A stretch of 64,000 bases of DNA. Source: Acephala macrosclerotiorum (taxonomy: Eukaryota; Ascomycota; Leotiomycetes; Helotiales; Mollisiaceae). The notes beneath the pieces are model-generated. The model saw only the letters and a program-made list of their open reading frames with translations, did not search any database and was not told the origin of the DNA. The translations under genes were made by a program, and so were the position numbers. The stretch lies in NCBI GenBank assembly GCA_014904845.1, contig MU119275.1, positions 163,200 through 227,199 on the forward strand, given 5' to 3'. Shown here piece after piece: positions 43,026 to 54,856 of the stretch; position 1 is the first letter of the stretch, and each line of letters opens with the position of its first letter.

Positions 43026-45865
43026 ATTTTTTACGTTTTAATAAAAATTTTTTTAAAAAAAATCGAAATATAAAATAATTATTAATTTATTGATCGAAAA
43101 ATAATTAATTATAAAAAACAATTTTATAAAATTGTAATATATATTAAATTATTAATAAAATTCGTATTTATTAAAATGAAAATAAATAATAAATAAATTA
43201 TTAATTATTATTATATTTTTTATAATTTAATTTTTTAATATTATTATAATAATAAATTTTATTTATAATAATTTATTCGAATTTAAATATTAAACAATTA
43301 TAATTAAAATATAATCGTTTTTTTTTTTTTTTTTTCGATTTAAATAACGAAAATTTAAAAATTATTTTACGCGATTATTAATAATTTAAATCTAATAATT
43401 CAAAAAAAACAATATTAATTAAAAAAACAATTATTTCAATTTGTTAATAATTGATTATACGACGCAAAATCTTTTTATAATTATTATATTTTATTATTAT
43501 CGAATTCGCTATTTATTATATTATTTTTTTTTTTTTTTAATATTTTTTTTTTCGAATTCGTAATAATTAAAAATATATTAATATTTTACGAAAATCGATT
43601 TTCGATTTAAATTAAAATTTATCGAAATTATAAATTATAGCAATATAAAATTTATTTTTTATTAAATATTTAATATTATAAAAACTCGTTATATATTCAA
43701 TATATTGATTAAAAATTATATTATTACGATAAATAATTTTAATATTGAAATTTGAATCGTTTATAATATTTTTTTGAAATAATATTAAATTCGAAAATTG
43801 TTTTTTTGAAATACGAATATTAATATTTAAATATCGATTATAATTTTAAAATTTTTAATAAAATATAATATTATTTAATATTGATTTAAACGAAAAAATA
43901 TAAATATATATTTAATAAAATTAATATTCGATAAATTAATATTATAAATAAAAAATATATTTTTAAAAAAATATAATAAAAATAATTATTAATATTATTA
44001 AATCGAGTTTTCAATTGATTATATATTGATTTAATTAAATATATTTTCGACGATAAATTTCAAATTTGAAAATTAAAACAACGAATTAATTAATAAAATA
44101 AATAAAATTGTAAAAAATAAATTTAAAAATAAATCAATAAAATTAATTGATTTATATTGAAAAAAATCTAAGATTTGTATTTTATTAATAATTAATTAAA
44201 TTATTTATAACGAATAAAATTTTTTTTTTTTATTAAACGTTTTAAATTTTTATTAATATTTTGTATAATATATTTATAAAACGATATATTGAGATTTTAA
44301 ATAATTATTATATATTAAAACGAAATCTTAAAGTAATTATATAAAATAATATATTAAATTTTAAAATTATTTGTTTTTTGACGTTTAATTTATTATAATT
44401 TTCAATCGTTATTTATTATTAAATACAAAAGTATTAATAATTAAACAATATTTAATATAATAATTTTCAATATAATTTTTTTTTTTTTGCGTTTTTTTAT
44501 TTATTATATAATAAAACGATAAATCAAATTATTATTATAATATAAATAAAAAAGAATTAAAAAATAAAAAGTATTTTTTTTTTGAAAACGATTAAAAAAT
44601 AATATTTAAAAAAAAATATCGATTTTTTTTATACGTAAAACATTTTCTATTTTTATTAAATATTGAAATCAAAAAACAAATAAAAAAATATTTACAAAGA
44701 AATATATACAATTTATTTTTTTTGTACGATATATTTTGCGTCAAATTATTACAAAAATAAAACGAAAAAATCGTTTTCGTTTTTGTTTTTCAAATTTCAA
44801 TTTCGAATTTCAATTTTTAAATTGTTTAAATTTATATTTTCGATTAACGAATCTAATTAAAAATAATAAAAAAAAAATTTAATTCGAAAATCGAAATATT
44901 TAATTACGTATTTTTAGATTTAAATTTAATATACTATAGATTGATTAATAATAAAAAATATAGAAATATATTTTCACGTTTAAATATTTTTTAATATAAA
45001 AATATAAAATTGAAAATTTTAAAATTTTATAATTATTATAAATTTGTATCGATTTATTTATTAAATATTTTATTCGATAAATATTTTTAAATTTTCAAAT
45101 TAATTTTTATAATAATTATTTTATAAAATAAACGAAAAAAAAATATTATAAAATTTTTTTTTTAAATCGATTATTATATAATGATTTCAAAATATAAAAT
45201 ATTAAATATTTTTTTTAAATCAATTTTTATTTTATTTTTACAATTAATAATTGTAATAAAAATTACTTATAAACGAATAATAATATTATTCGTATAATAT
45301 ATTAATAATATTAAATATTAATTCAAATTAAAAAATATAAATTTATTTAAAAATTATATTATATTTTTTATAACGTTTTAATAATATCAAATTTTATTTA
45401 TTAAAAAAAAATATAATTTTATTTAAAAATTATATTATATTTTTTATAATATTTTAATATTATTAAAAACCGTTTTTAAAAATAATTAATATTTTAATAT
45501 AAATTTTATTATACGATTTAATATTATATTTAAAAATTGTTTTTTTTAAAAAAAAAAAATTTATATAACGATTATAATTATTAAAAATTATTTTATATTA
45601 ATAAAAATTATTTATTGAAAAAAAAAATATATTATATTTATTATATTATTATTATAATCGTTTTTTAATATTAATTAAAAAAAATTTCAATATAAAAAAT
45701 AAATAATTTTATTAGAATTTAATTATTTAATTCAATTTATATAAATTAAAAACTCGTATATTTATTGTATTTTTATATTTAATTAAATAAAAATAAAATT
45801 TTATTTAAAGTTTTTTATTATATTAAAAAAATTATTATAATAATTTTTTTAATTTTTCAATAATA

Positions 45866-46110
45866 ATAATAATCGCGTTAAAATTTTTAATATTAATATA
45901 AAAATAAAAATCGTTTAATAATTATAAAATTTTAAAAATTTAAAAATCGTTTTTAAAATCGTATTTTAAATAATAATCGTATTAAAAATTTTAATATTAA
46001 TACAAAAATAAAAATTATTCAATAATTACGAAATTTTAAAAACTTAAAAATAATTTTTAAATTTTTATTCAAATAATAATCGTAGTTTAAAAATTGATTA
46101 TAATATAAAA
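45866..46110. repeat. Tandem repeat, period 103-104 bp, about 2.4 copies
   Basis: An ATAATAATCG start recurs with its ATCG at 45872, 45976 and 46079. The first two units match closely throughout (TTTTTAATATTAATA, AATAAAAAT, AAATTTTAAAAA in order), mostly with transition differences. The third unit is partial. Confidence 0.85.
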
Positions 46111-46913
46111 ATAAAAAATATTAAAAAAAATAAATAAATTCAAACTTTTAATAATTTGTATATACGACGTATATATATATATACATATATTTAATTTATA
46201 ATAAACAAAATAATTTGTACGAAATTTATTATTTTTTTTAATTAAAATTTTATAAATTAATTTTTTAATTGAATATTACAATTTTAAATTTAATATTATA
46301 ATAATTTTTCAAATTTAATATTTCGAGTATTTTACGTTTACAATTTTTTAAAACAAATAAATAATATATATAACGAATAAATTCAAAGTATTGCATTTTT
46401 AAATAATTTTTAATACGTTTATTATACGTCGTATAATATATTGTAATTTGAAAATAATTATATAAAAATTGTATTTATTTAATTTTAATTGCAATCAAAA
46501 TAAAAATACAATTAATTATTAATAATTATATATTTTATATATTTTATTATTAATCGCGTATTGTTTAAAAATAATAATTTTTTAATAATTTTATATTATT
46601 GTCGAAAATTTGTAATTATTAATTTATTAATCGAAATAATTTTTTATTAAAAAATAATTAAAACAATAATAAAAAGATATTTTAATAATATTTAATAAAA
46701 AAAAATAAATAAAAAATTTTATTAATATTATTTTAAAGAAATATTGATTAAAAATTAATTTTCTATATTAAAACGAAATATACTATTAAAAAATTTTAAA
46801 AAAAAATTTTATTAATAAAAAAATTAAAAACTTTATAATTGTAAATATAAAAACAATTAAAAATACAAAAATAATTAAAAATACAAAAATAATCGAAAAT
46901 AAAAATTTGAAAT

Positions 46914-47770
46914 CAATTTTTATTTTTATCGATTTTTATATAATTAAAATTATTTTATAAAATAATAAAATAACAATTTAAATTAAATATTGAAAATCAA
47001 ATATAAATTTTAATATTATTTAAAAAATTAAAAATATTTTGTTTATATTTAATTAAAAAAAAATAAAATCGATTATTAAATAATATTTTTTTTTTATTAT
47101 TTTTTATTAAATAAAAAAAATTAATAATCGCGAATTATATGTTTTTTAATTAATACGTTTTAATTCAATTTTATTATTTAAAATTCTTTGAGTTTTACAA
47201 ATTTACATAATATAAAATTATTTTTATTATTAAAAAACATTTCAAATAATTATTAACGTTTTTTTAAATCGATTAAATTATTATTTAATTTTCAAAAATT
47301 ATTATTTTCAATTATTTTAATCTCAAAATAATATTAATCAAATTCGAATACGTTATTAATTACGCGCAAAACGAAACAAAACGCGAATAAATTATCAATT
47401 TTGAAAAAAATTAATAAACTTTCGTAAAATATATTTAGAATTAAAAAAAATTATTATTTATTAAAATTTAATATTTTCAAAATCTTTATAAACGAATAAA
47501 TTAATTAATTCGTTTTTATGAACAATTTTTTATCGTATTATATTAATATATTTTATTTTAAAATTATTAAAAACAATAAAACGAAATTTATATTTAAATT
47601 TTTTAATTTATTCGATATATAAATATTCTTTCAATTAATTAATCAAATTTCAAAACAAAATATAAATATTAAAAAACTATAAATTAATTTATTTATTAAT
47701 TATAATAATTAATTTATTTAATAATTAAACAAATTAAAATCGAATACTAATAAAAATTTTCAAAATCAAA
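46914..47770. repeat. Copy A of a decayed direct duplication
   Basis: Aligns by eye with 47837-48610 in the same orientation. Anchors ATCGATTTTTATA (46928 against 47851) and CAAATATAAATTTTAATATTA (46998 against 47921) are 923 bp apart. Later anchors such as ATAATAT-AAATTATTTTTATTATTAAAAAA are 801 bp apart, so copy A carries about 120 bp more (around 47040-47165). Confidence 0.8.
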
Positions 47771-47836
47771 ATATTCTTTTTCTCGATTCAATTATTATTA
47801 CAAATATTAATAATTCGATTTATCGAATAATAAAAC

Positions 47837-48610
47837 AAATTTTTATATTTATCGATTTTTATACAATTAAAATTATTTTACAAAACGATAAAACGACGAT
47901 TTAAATTAAATATTAAAAATCAAATATAAATTTTAATATTATTCAAATAATATAAAATATTTTATTTATTTTTAATATTAAAAATTTTTCGAATTTTATA
48001 AATATATATAATATGAAATTATTTTTATTATTAAAAAATGTTTTAATTAATTATTAATATTTTTTTAAATTCATTAAATTATTATTTAATTCTTATAAAT
48101 CGTTAATTTTAAAATTTTCAATTTTAAAACGATTTTAATCGAATTCGAATATATTATTAATTATTCAAAAAACGAAATATTCAAATAAATTATCAATTTT
48201 CAAAAAAATTAATAAATATTCGTAAAATATTTTTATAATCAAAAGAAATTATTATTTATAAAAGTTTAATATTTTTAAAATTTTTATAAACGTATAAATT
48301 AATCAATAAACTTTAAAAAACAATTTTTTATTATATTATATTAATATATATTACTTTGAAATTATAAAAAAAAAAAAAAAAATTATATTTAAAGTTTTTA
48401 ATTTAAATTTATTTTAATCGTATATTTAAAATTTTAATTTATTTAATATATTTTAAATATTTTTTTAATTATTTTATCAAATTTCAATACAAAATATAAA
48501 TATTAAAAAATTGTAAATTAATTTATTTTATAATAATTATAATTAATATATTTAATAATTAAATAAATCGAAATTAAAAAATATTAAAAAAAAATATTAA
48601 AATCAAAAAA
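47837..48610. repeat. Copy B of a decayed direct duplication
   Basis: Second copy of the unit starting at 46914, separated from it by about 65 bp. Shared blocks continue in order to ATCAAATTTCAA-ACAAAATATAAATATTAAAAAA near 48480 and to an AATAATTAAA-AAAT block near 48555. Differences look mainly like transitions plus A/T run-length changes. Confidence 0.8.
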
Positions 48611-51114
48611 TTATTGTAATCGATATTAATAAACTATAACAATTATCGATTAATATTACAAATACAAATAATTTTATTTTTTAAACGATCGAATTAATAT
48701 ATTAATTTTTATTTAAAAAAAAATCTATATATATTTTTTCTAATTTCGAATTTTTTTAAATTAATTTTATTTTATTTATTTATTATTTTCAATTTAATAA
48801 ATATTAAAAAATTTTATATTTATTATTTTTATATCGAATAAAATATTATAAACGTAATAATTTTTATTTTTTTGATAAATTTTATATCGATTTTTAATTT
48901 TAAAAATATTTATATTAATATATATATAAATAATTAAATAAAAAAATTTAAAATTAAAAAAAAAAAATTATAAAAAATAAAATAAATATATTTAAATATT
49001 TATAAAATTATAATTAATAAATATAATATAAAAATAATAATAATAATTATTTATAGTTTTTTTATTTAATAAATTAATATAAAACAAAAATTAATAAACG
49101 AATTTTATATAAAACTAATTATTGAAATTAAATAAATATATATAATTTATAAAAATTTTATAATATTATATTACAAATTTTAAAAAAAATTTATTTTAAA
49201 TTAAATTTTTTAATTTAAAAAATCGAATATTTATAAATTAATAAAAATTTTTTATTGTTTTTTAAAATTATTATTAAATTTCAAATAAATAAAATAAAAA
49301 AATTCAATATATTTTACGATTTTTTTATTTAAAAACGTAAAATTAAATTATAAAATTTATTATTTTCATTTTGTATTTTTAAAAATATAATATTAAATTA
49401 AAAATCGTATAATATTACAATATTTAATAAAAACGATTTTTATTAAATAAAAAAACATATTATAATACAATTTAATAAAATGAAATTATTTATATTAAAA
49501 TTAAAATTTTTTATTATTTATATTAAAATTGAAAAATTTTATTATTTTAATTATTAATTTAAAATATTTTTTTTTTCGTAAAAAAAAATAAAAATTGTTT
49601 TTATTTATATATTATTTTTAATAATTATAAAACGAAATTTATAATTAAAAATCGTTTTTAAATTTAAAAATAAAAAATATTTCATTTTAATTTATTTTAA
49701 TTATTTTATAATATTTATTTATATATTAATAAATTAAAATTAATTTTTAATTTTTAATTTTTGAAAATATTTATTTATTAAATTAATAATTTTTTAAATT
49801 TTTTTTTTATTCGAAATTAAATTTTTTTTTATTTAAAAAAATATTTTTTAATATTTTTAAATAATATTATTTTTAAAAAAATATATATAATATATTAAAT
49901 TAATATTAATATTAATTATAAATTAAATAATTTAATATTGTTTTTTTTAAAATATTAAAAATAATTATTATAAAAACGAAATTTTAATATTGTAATTTTA
50001 TATAAAATTTTTCGTACGATTTTTTATATTAAAAAACTTTCGATTTTTTGTATTAAAATTTTTTAAAAACGAATAAAAAAATATTAATTATAATAATTAT
50101 TTTATTATTTTTAAAATTATAAATCGTATAATAAAAAAAAATTAAATAAAAAGTTTTATTATAAATATTTATTTAATAATAATTTAATATATTGTTTTTA
50201 TATAATTTATATATACGATTTTTTTATTTTTTAAAAAATTTATATATTGTTTTTTAAATTTATTCGCATATTTTTAACGTTCGTCGTTTTTATTTTATAT
50301 TCGTATAATATAAATAATTTTTACGATAATTGAAAACTTATAAAAATTGTATTTTAAATAATTATTAAAATATTAAAAATAATAAATACGTTTATATTTA
50401 TTGTTTTTTTATTAATAATAAAAACTTTTATAAATATTTTTATATATTATTAATATAAAATTACTACGTTTTAAATCGCGATTATTTATTATTATAATAC
50501 GTAATTAATTTATTTCAAAATTAAAATCAATACAATTCGTAATTTTATTAATAATAAAATATATTTTGAAAACGTCGCGAAATATAATCGTTTTAATATA
50601 ATAAAACTTTTACTAGAAATTAAAATTTAAACAATTTAAAAACACGAAATTCAATACAATAAAATAATACGATTTACAATTTGAAAAAAATATTAAAAAA
50701 TAATCGATTTTTTTCGAAATTATAAGAAATATTTCAAACGTATTTATATTTTAAATTCTATTTTATATCAAAACAAAAAAACGCAATTATTGCAATTATA
50801 ATTCAATTTTATTTTATCGAATTAAAATTTTTTTTTTTTGAAAACTTTCAAAAATTCGATAAACAATTTTTAAATTGTGCGAAATCGATTTAATTTTTAC
50901 TTTTTTCATATATTTTATAAAGATTGTTTGAATTTTAATATTAATTCAATTGAATGTATTTTAAATCAAAAAAAACTTTTACTTGTTAGTATACAATTCT
51001 TTTTAACGTCGATTTTTGATATAAAACAAACTTTCAATACTTATTTATTAGATTCGCGAATGCGAAGAACGATATGTACAAGTTATAAGTTTTCAAAAGA
51101 CTTAAGAAATTTTA

Positions 51115-52500
51115 CTAAAAGTATAAAATCATTTTATTTATTCTATTGACTAGTAAAATTGAGTTCGAATAAAGTGAATCGATGGGAGTTGCCAGTATAT
51201 CGAGTAGCGATTCGTATTCAAGCGGTTTTTTAGTTTTAAAAAACGGAGTTGAAAGTTGAACGCGAATAATACTTTGTTTATTTCGTATCGAAAACAGAAG
51301 AGTTATACTTCTGTTTGCACAATTTGCGACAGTTGCCAGTTCTCGAGTTTTTTTGGTCAAAGCGTTTATTTGACAAGCGCTATTGCCTTGATTAGAAGGA
51401 AAACATCGACTTCTCCCGTAATCAATTTGTTGTACTCAAGGCCGTTCTCAATTATATATGCATACGTTTGCGTTAGAGCTGCTATCGTCAGCCACTCAGA
51501 GTGGTACACAAACTTGTTTTTCAGATCAGTCGATATTGTGATTCGATTAATGACATTCTTCGGAATATTCATAGATTTTTCGTTAGTTCGCAATAGTCTA
51601 GTCCGCAGATTGAAGACTGACAACTTGTGAGACGGTTTGTATTTCACAACTATACACAAGCTCCGTGTGCCATCTGCCTTCTTGTATACACAAATCTGAT
51701 TTGCGTTTCGGGGTTTTGGGTTGGAGTTTTGAGACTTGTTTTTTGCTGGAAATGTAGAGATCTTGCAGACTTTGTTGGACCGTTTTATTGCTATTATTGA
51801 GAGTGTTGGCATAGTTCTCGAAAATGATACTACCGTCCAAGTTGAATTCACGGCGGGCCTCTTCTATCTGTTGAAGGTGGGAGATGATGTGTATTGTCGA
51901 TCGCTCAACGGCTAAGCGCTGATATGCCTTTAAATCCTTCTCGCTTGCCAGTGGCCGATCGCATAAGTCTTGCTCGAGTTCCTTGAGATATTGGATAGAA
52001 CTGAAAAGTTCTGCGTCTCGTGGTATGTATTCGTAAATTCTTTCGAAAAGCTATTATTGTAGCACTGGAAAGTTCGTCCAAGGTTTCAACAGGGTTGGAC
52101 AGGGCTTGTTCTTCGGACTAGTGATAGAGCCCTGCGTACTAAGACTTTTGTCTGTTTGGATACGAAGTGGTTTCGAGAGAAGCGTATAGCAGGCACGTAT
52201 GTATTCTTCGAATATTGTCGATCTTGTCTTCTTTCCCTCGATTTGAGCGCGAGACTCGACTTCTTGTCGATTTCGCTGCTTATCCTCCGCACATTTTCGC
52301 TCGTCCTCCGCACGTCTTCGTTCCTGTTCTGCGCGCTCGTCGGCTTCCTCTGCACGCTTTCGCTCCTGTTTTGCCCTCTCGTCGGCTTCTTTTCGATTGC
52401 GCTACTCGTTCTCCGCACGTCTTCGCTCCTGCTCTGCTCGCTCATCTGCCTCTCAAAGCAGCTGCTCAAGACGTACCAACTCTGATTTCAGCCTTGAGGA
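51115..52500 (-). pseudogene. Broken member of a dispersed fungal protein family (coiled coil plus C-terminal domain of unknown function)
   Basis: Minus strand. From about 52500 to 51598 one frame reads LKSELVRLEQLL, then an Arg/Glu-rich coiled coil with phrases such as ADERAEQERRRAE, then AQIEGKKTRSTIFEEYIRAC, KPLRIQTDKSLSTQGSITSP, LASEKDLKAYQRLAVER and FNLDGSIIFENYANTL. It contains stops at 52453-52455 (TGA), 52402-52404 (TAG) and a tandem TAA-TAG at 52051-52056. Near 51720-51740 the frame shifts; the new frame (51366-51760) gives KPRNANQICVYKKADGTRSL and EWLTIAALTQTYAYIIENGL. A second shift near 51370 leads to EYESLLDILATPI, ending near 51115. The segments follow one order, which I recognise from memory as a family common in Pezizomycotina, without an assigned function. 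Three stops can arise from CpA to TpA; the two shifts are indels. It is not functional as one protein. Confidence 0.65.
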
Positions 52501-53763
52501 TATTGTGTAGAGTAGGGTTGTTATTGGACTGAATGTGATACCGATATTTGGAAGACGCATTAATTGGAAAGATCGTACGGAAGGTATACACCATTGTCGA
52601 GGCAACGTTTATAGGCGAGACACATGCGCATCGTTTAAGAGAACTCATGCACTGGGTCAACCAAACCAGAACATGCTTTCAGAGGCACCACGTTTCAAAC
52701 GCAGATGTAAAATGCCTCGAATCAAACGTATCGAGAATATTGGGTTTCCAGGCTCTAATATATTCCTGGCCGTTGTGTCTCCATCTGCAGCAGAGAACGC
52801 TGTCAATTGATGTCGTGATACTCGTAATAGCGTCGGCACAATGCACTAGTGTTGAGAAAATGATCATTTGAAACTGGAACTCGACGTCGACATGGGAGTT
52901 GACGGAAAACTTTGCCTCCTGAGTAGTCAATTGTCCAACATACATGCTGTCGAGGCAGCATTCTTCACTCTCTCCAGCTCGAAAACTTCGCGACCGTTGT
53001 ATGTAGGCGCATAGTATATTGTGCAATTCTGGATACCCTTATAATTTGTTTGATGGTGCTCGGAGGATTTGATTTGGCACAAGAATCCCAAAGAGTTAAA
53101 TTTCTGGAACTTTTGCGACCTCCATCAGCCTAACGGCATCTTTCAAGCATTGCAGCCTAACTGCACTGGGGCCTTTCGATCAGTATCGGATTGCTGACCA
53201 AATCATATGGCACTCGAGCCCCACCACTTTGCAAAGTCCCGCATGCGACAATCCTCATCAACCTCTCGAACCACAAACAACAGTTCAGACACCCCATACA
53301 AGGTCGTTTCTGAGCGACAACGATGACTCAAGTTGTTCTGCCCGACTAGCTCTGCCCAGCTCTGCCAATAGACTTCATTCCACCTTACGCTGAAGGGCAG
53401 CCGTTTCGCCGTATTTTCCGCCGTACATCAGCATTTCACTCAGCGAAGTATTTCATCAGATTCATTTCTCCTTTGCGCCGCGCACCGTTACCCTACCTCA
53501 TTTCACACGCTTCCACATTCTATCAAAGGCATAGGAGAGTGCCTCTGAACTTTTGAAGATTCAGATTCACCTTCACAAATAGGCCACCTCTTCTACCGTC
53601 CCCAAAAGGACACAACCACATCCTCCTCAGCCAAGGTAAATACCAGGACAAGCCTCCATACAGTCCACACATCTACTGATATACGAACCGAGTGGTGAAG
53701 TAATACCATTCACAGTGGGTGGGGAAGGTTGTGATTCTAGCACAAGTTGGGTAGCCAAGTCAG
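52501..53763. other. Normal-composition DNA without a confident gene
   Basis: Open frames occur on both strands, for example 115 codons on the minus strand at 52679-53026, 64 codons at 52466-52660, and 107 codons on the plus strand at 52548-52871. They overlap each other and none resembles a family I know. The minus-strand phrase SNNNPTLHNILKAEI (near 52490-52535) lies just upstream of the coiled coil and may be a shifted upstream part of that broken gene. From 53030 to 53763 I see nothing recognisable. Confidence 0.45.
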
Positions 53764-54207
53764 CTACGAAATATATAAGCTGTGAAGGAATGCTGACGAA
53801 CCGGGAAGCTCATTTGACTCAATCTTGCCATTTGAAAGTGTTTTGGATATCCTCATCCCATATCTTTCAGAGACCATTGTCAGGCCCTTTGGGTGTTGCA
53901 CCCCCTCCCACCAACATCCGATCTTCGACACATGATCAAGAAGCTTCGAGGTCCCCAGTGCCGAAAGATTTGTCGCTAATGCGCATAGAACGAAGACATC
54001 ATGGCTGATACAGTTTCTAATATCATTCAGGATGTGGTATGCCTTTTTCCTAGAATAATTTCGCTTCAAAGACTCGAGAGGTTCTGCAATCAGGCCATTG
54101 GCTTTCTGGAAGGCTATCTCCTGTGCTGTCAGCAATGGACGATATTGATCGGTGAAAGTGCATCTTTGCTTCTCGAGCAGGTCAATCAAGGTCTCGTTCG
54201 TTAGCAT
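53764..54207 (-). CDS. Hypothetical protein, 147 aa
   Basis: A minus-strand frame open to the stop at 53764. The first ATG is at 54207-54205 (MLTNETLIDLLEKQRCTF); the open frame continues upstream to about 54306 without an ATG. The predicted soluble protein has mixed helical-looking composition (TAQEIAFQKANGLIAEPLES, AYHILNDIRNCIS), no signal peptide, no clear membrane segment and no motif I recognise. An open run of 180 codons in roughly balanced DNA is suggestive but not proof. It may be an exon of a larger gene or a remnant. Plus-strand frames over the same bases are shorter and look less protein-like. Confidence 0.3.
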   Translation of the reverse strand: MLTNETLIDLLEKQRCTFTDQYRPLLTAQEIAFQKANGLIAEPLESLKRNYSRKKAYHILNDIRNCISHDVFVLCALATNLSALGTSKLLDHVSKIGCWWEGVQHPKGLTMVSERYGMRISKTLSNGKIESNELPGSSAFLHSLYIS

Positions 54208-54418
54208 AACGCGAGACAGTCCAAGGTTGATATGGCGAGCAATTGCAAAGTATTGCCAGATACTGTAAAATAGTGCAAGACGACGTGGGGATATGACGGC
54301 GACCACGTGTTTCGATTGGCGCTAGGGAGACGTTGCTGATCGGATGATCTGCTGCTGGAACCAGATACGGCAACACAACCGCACAGGTTGCCAACCTCTT
54401 TGGTGTCTGCAAACTTAG

Positions 54419-54619
54419 CCTACCAACGAACAATTCTGTGCTGGCGCAGTCTTACCCTTAATTCAGACGGACAAAGGTAGAAGTTATGTGGGACTTGACA
54501 GAGTAGATGATGATGATGATGAAGCTCTGGAACTTGAGATGGAAAATTTGAGACAGCAGCTTCAAGCACGCCGCAGACGCCGCGATCGAGGCAACCCTTC
54601 ACGAGAATCAACTCTTTGA
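54419..54619 (+). CDS. Possible terminal exon, acidic stretch plus coiled coil
   Basis: A plus-strand frame opens after an ACTTAG that could be a splice acceptor (54413-54418) and ends at TGA 54617-54619. It encodes 66 residues: QFCAGAVLPLIQTDKGRSY, GLDRVDDDDDEALELEMENL and RQQLQARRRRRDRGN. The Asp run followed by a heptad-like Leu/Gln/Arg helix looks more like protein than the opposite strand, which gives a His run. No ATG lies within it before a late Met, so an upstream exon is required. I could not identify that exon; the frame at 54340-54450 with GTRYGNTTAQVANLFGVCKL is a candidate in another phase. Family unknown. Confidence 0.3.
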   Translation, partial: PTNEQFCAGAVLPLIQTDKGRSYVGLDRVDDDDDEALELEMENLRQQLQARRRRRDRGNPSRESTL

Positions 54620-54687
54620 GGCGAATGTTAGCAAATTGCTTAGATGGAAGAAATCGTGCTTGTTGGGAATTGGATTTGTACTTGTTT

Positions 54688-54702
54688 CCCCCCCCCCCCC
54701 CC
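54688..54702. repeat. Poly(C) run of 15 bases
   Basis: Fifteen consecutive C lie downstream of the stop of the Ecm33-like gene (poly(G) on its sense strand). A C run this long is rare in this window. Length could vary through replication slippage or be a sequencing artefact. Confidence 0.9.
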
Positions 54703-54856
54703 GATAAATAGCAAATAGACTGGACATCTTTGAACCCAAGTATTTGAGAGTTTACGATTGTTTTCTTTCTGCCTTGCTAACCTCGAATCAAATGGCAGCC
54801 ACAATCATCTGTGCATTGGCTTGTGCGTCACACGTTGGGTTGACTTGCGTTGCCAT

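Larger units (their letters stand above)
21552..50870. other. 29-kb AT-rich RIP-type tract without readable genes
   Basis: After a short transition (21552-21660) the sequence becomes almost pure AT and stays so for 29 kb. Residual C is mostly in CpG, then CpA; CpT and CpC are nearly absent. Open stretches at 21948-22160, 36578-36814 and 41592-41831 are low-complexity by-products of composition. I recognise no transposase, reverse transcriptase or host protein. Several decayed tandem repeats, listed separately, are the only structure. It could be a RIP-saturated repeat cluster or an AT-rich centromere-like region; the sequence alone does not decide. Confidence 0.7.

Noticed and set aside
21552..50870. 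Mitochondrial or bacterial AT-rich DNA
   Set aside because: No mitochondrial genes, tRNAs or rRNAs are seen, and the flanks carry nuclear transposons, spliced genes and RIP-type transitions.
52086..52469. 127-codon Arg/Ser-rich minus-strand frame and a Leu-rich plus-strand frame over the same bases
   Set aside because: Both are off-frame readings of the Arg/Glu-rich coiled coil. The frame with ADERAEQERRRAE repeats and family-like sequence on both sides is the real one.
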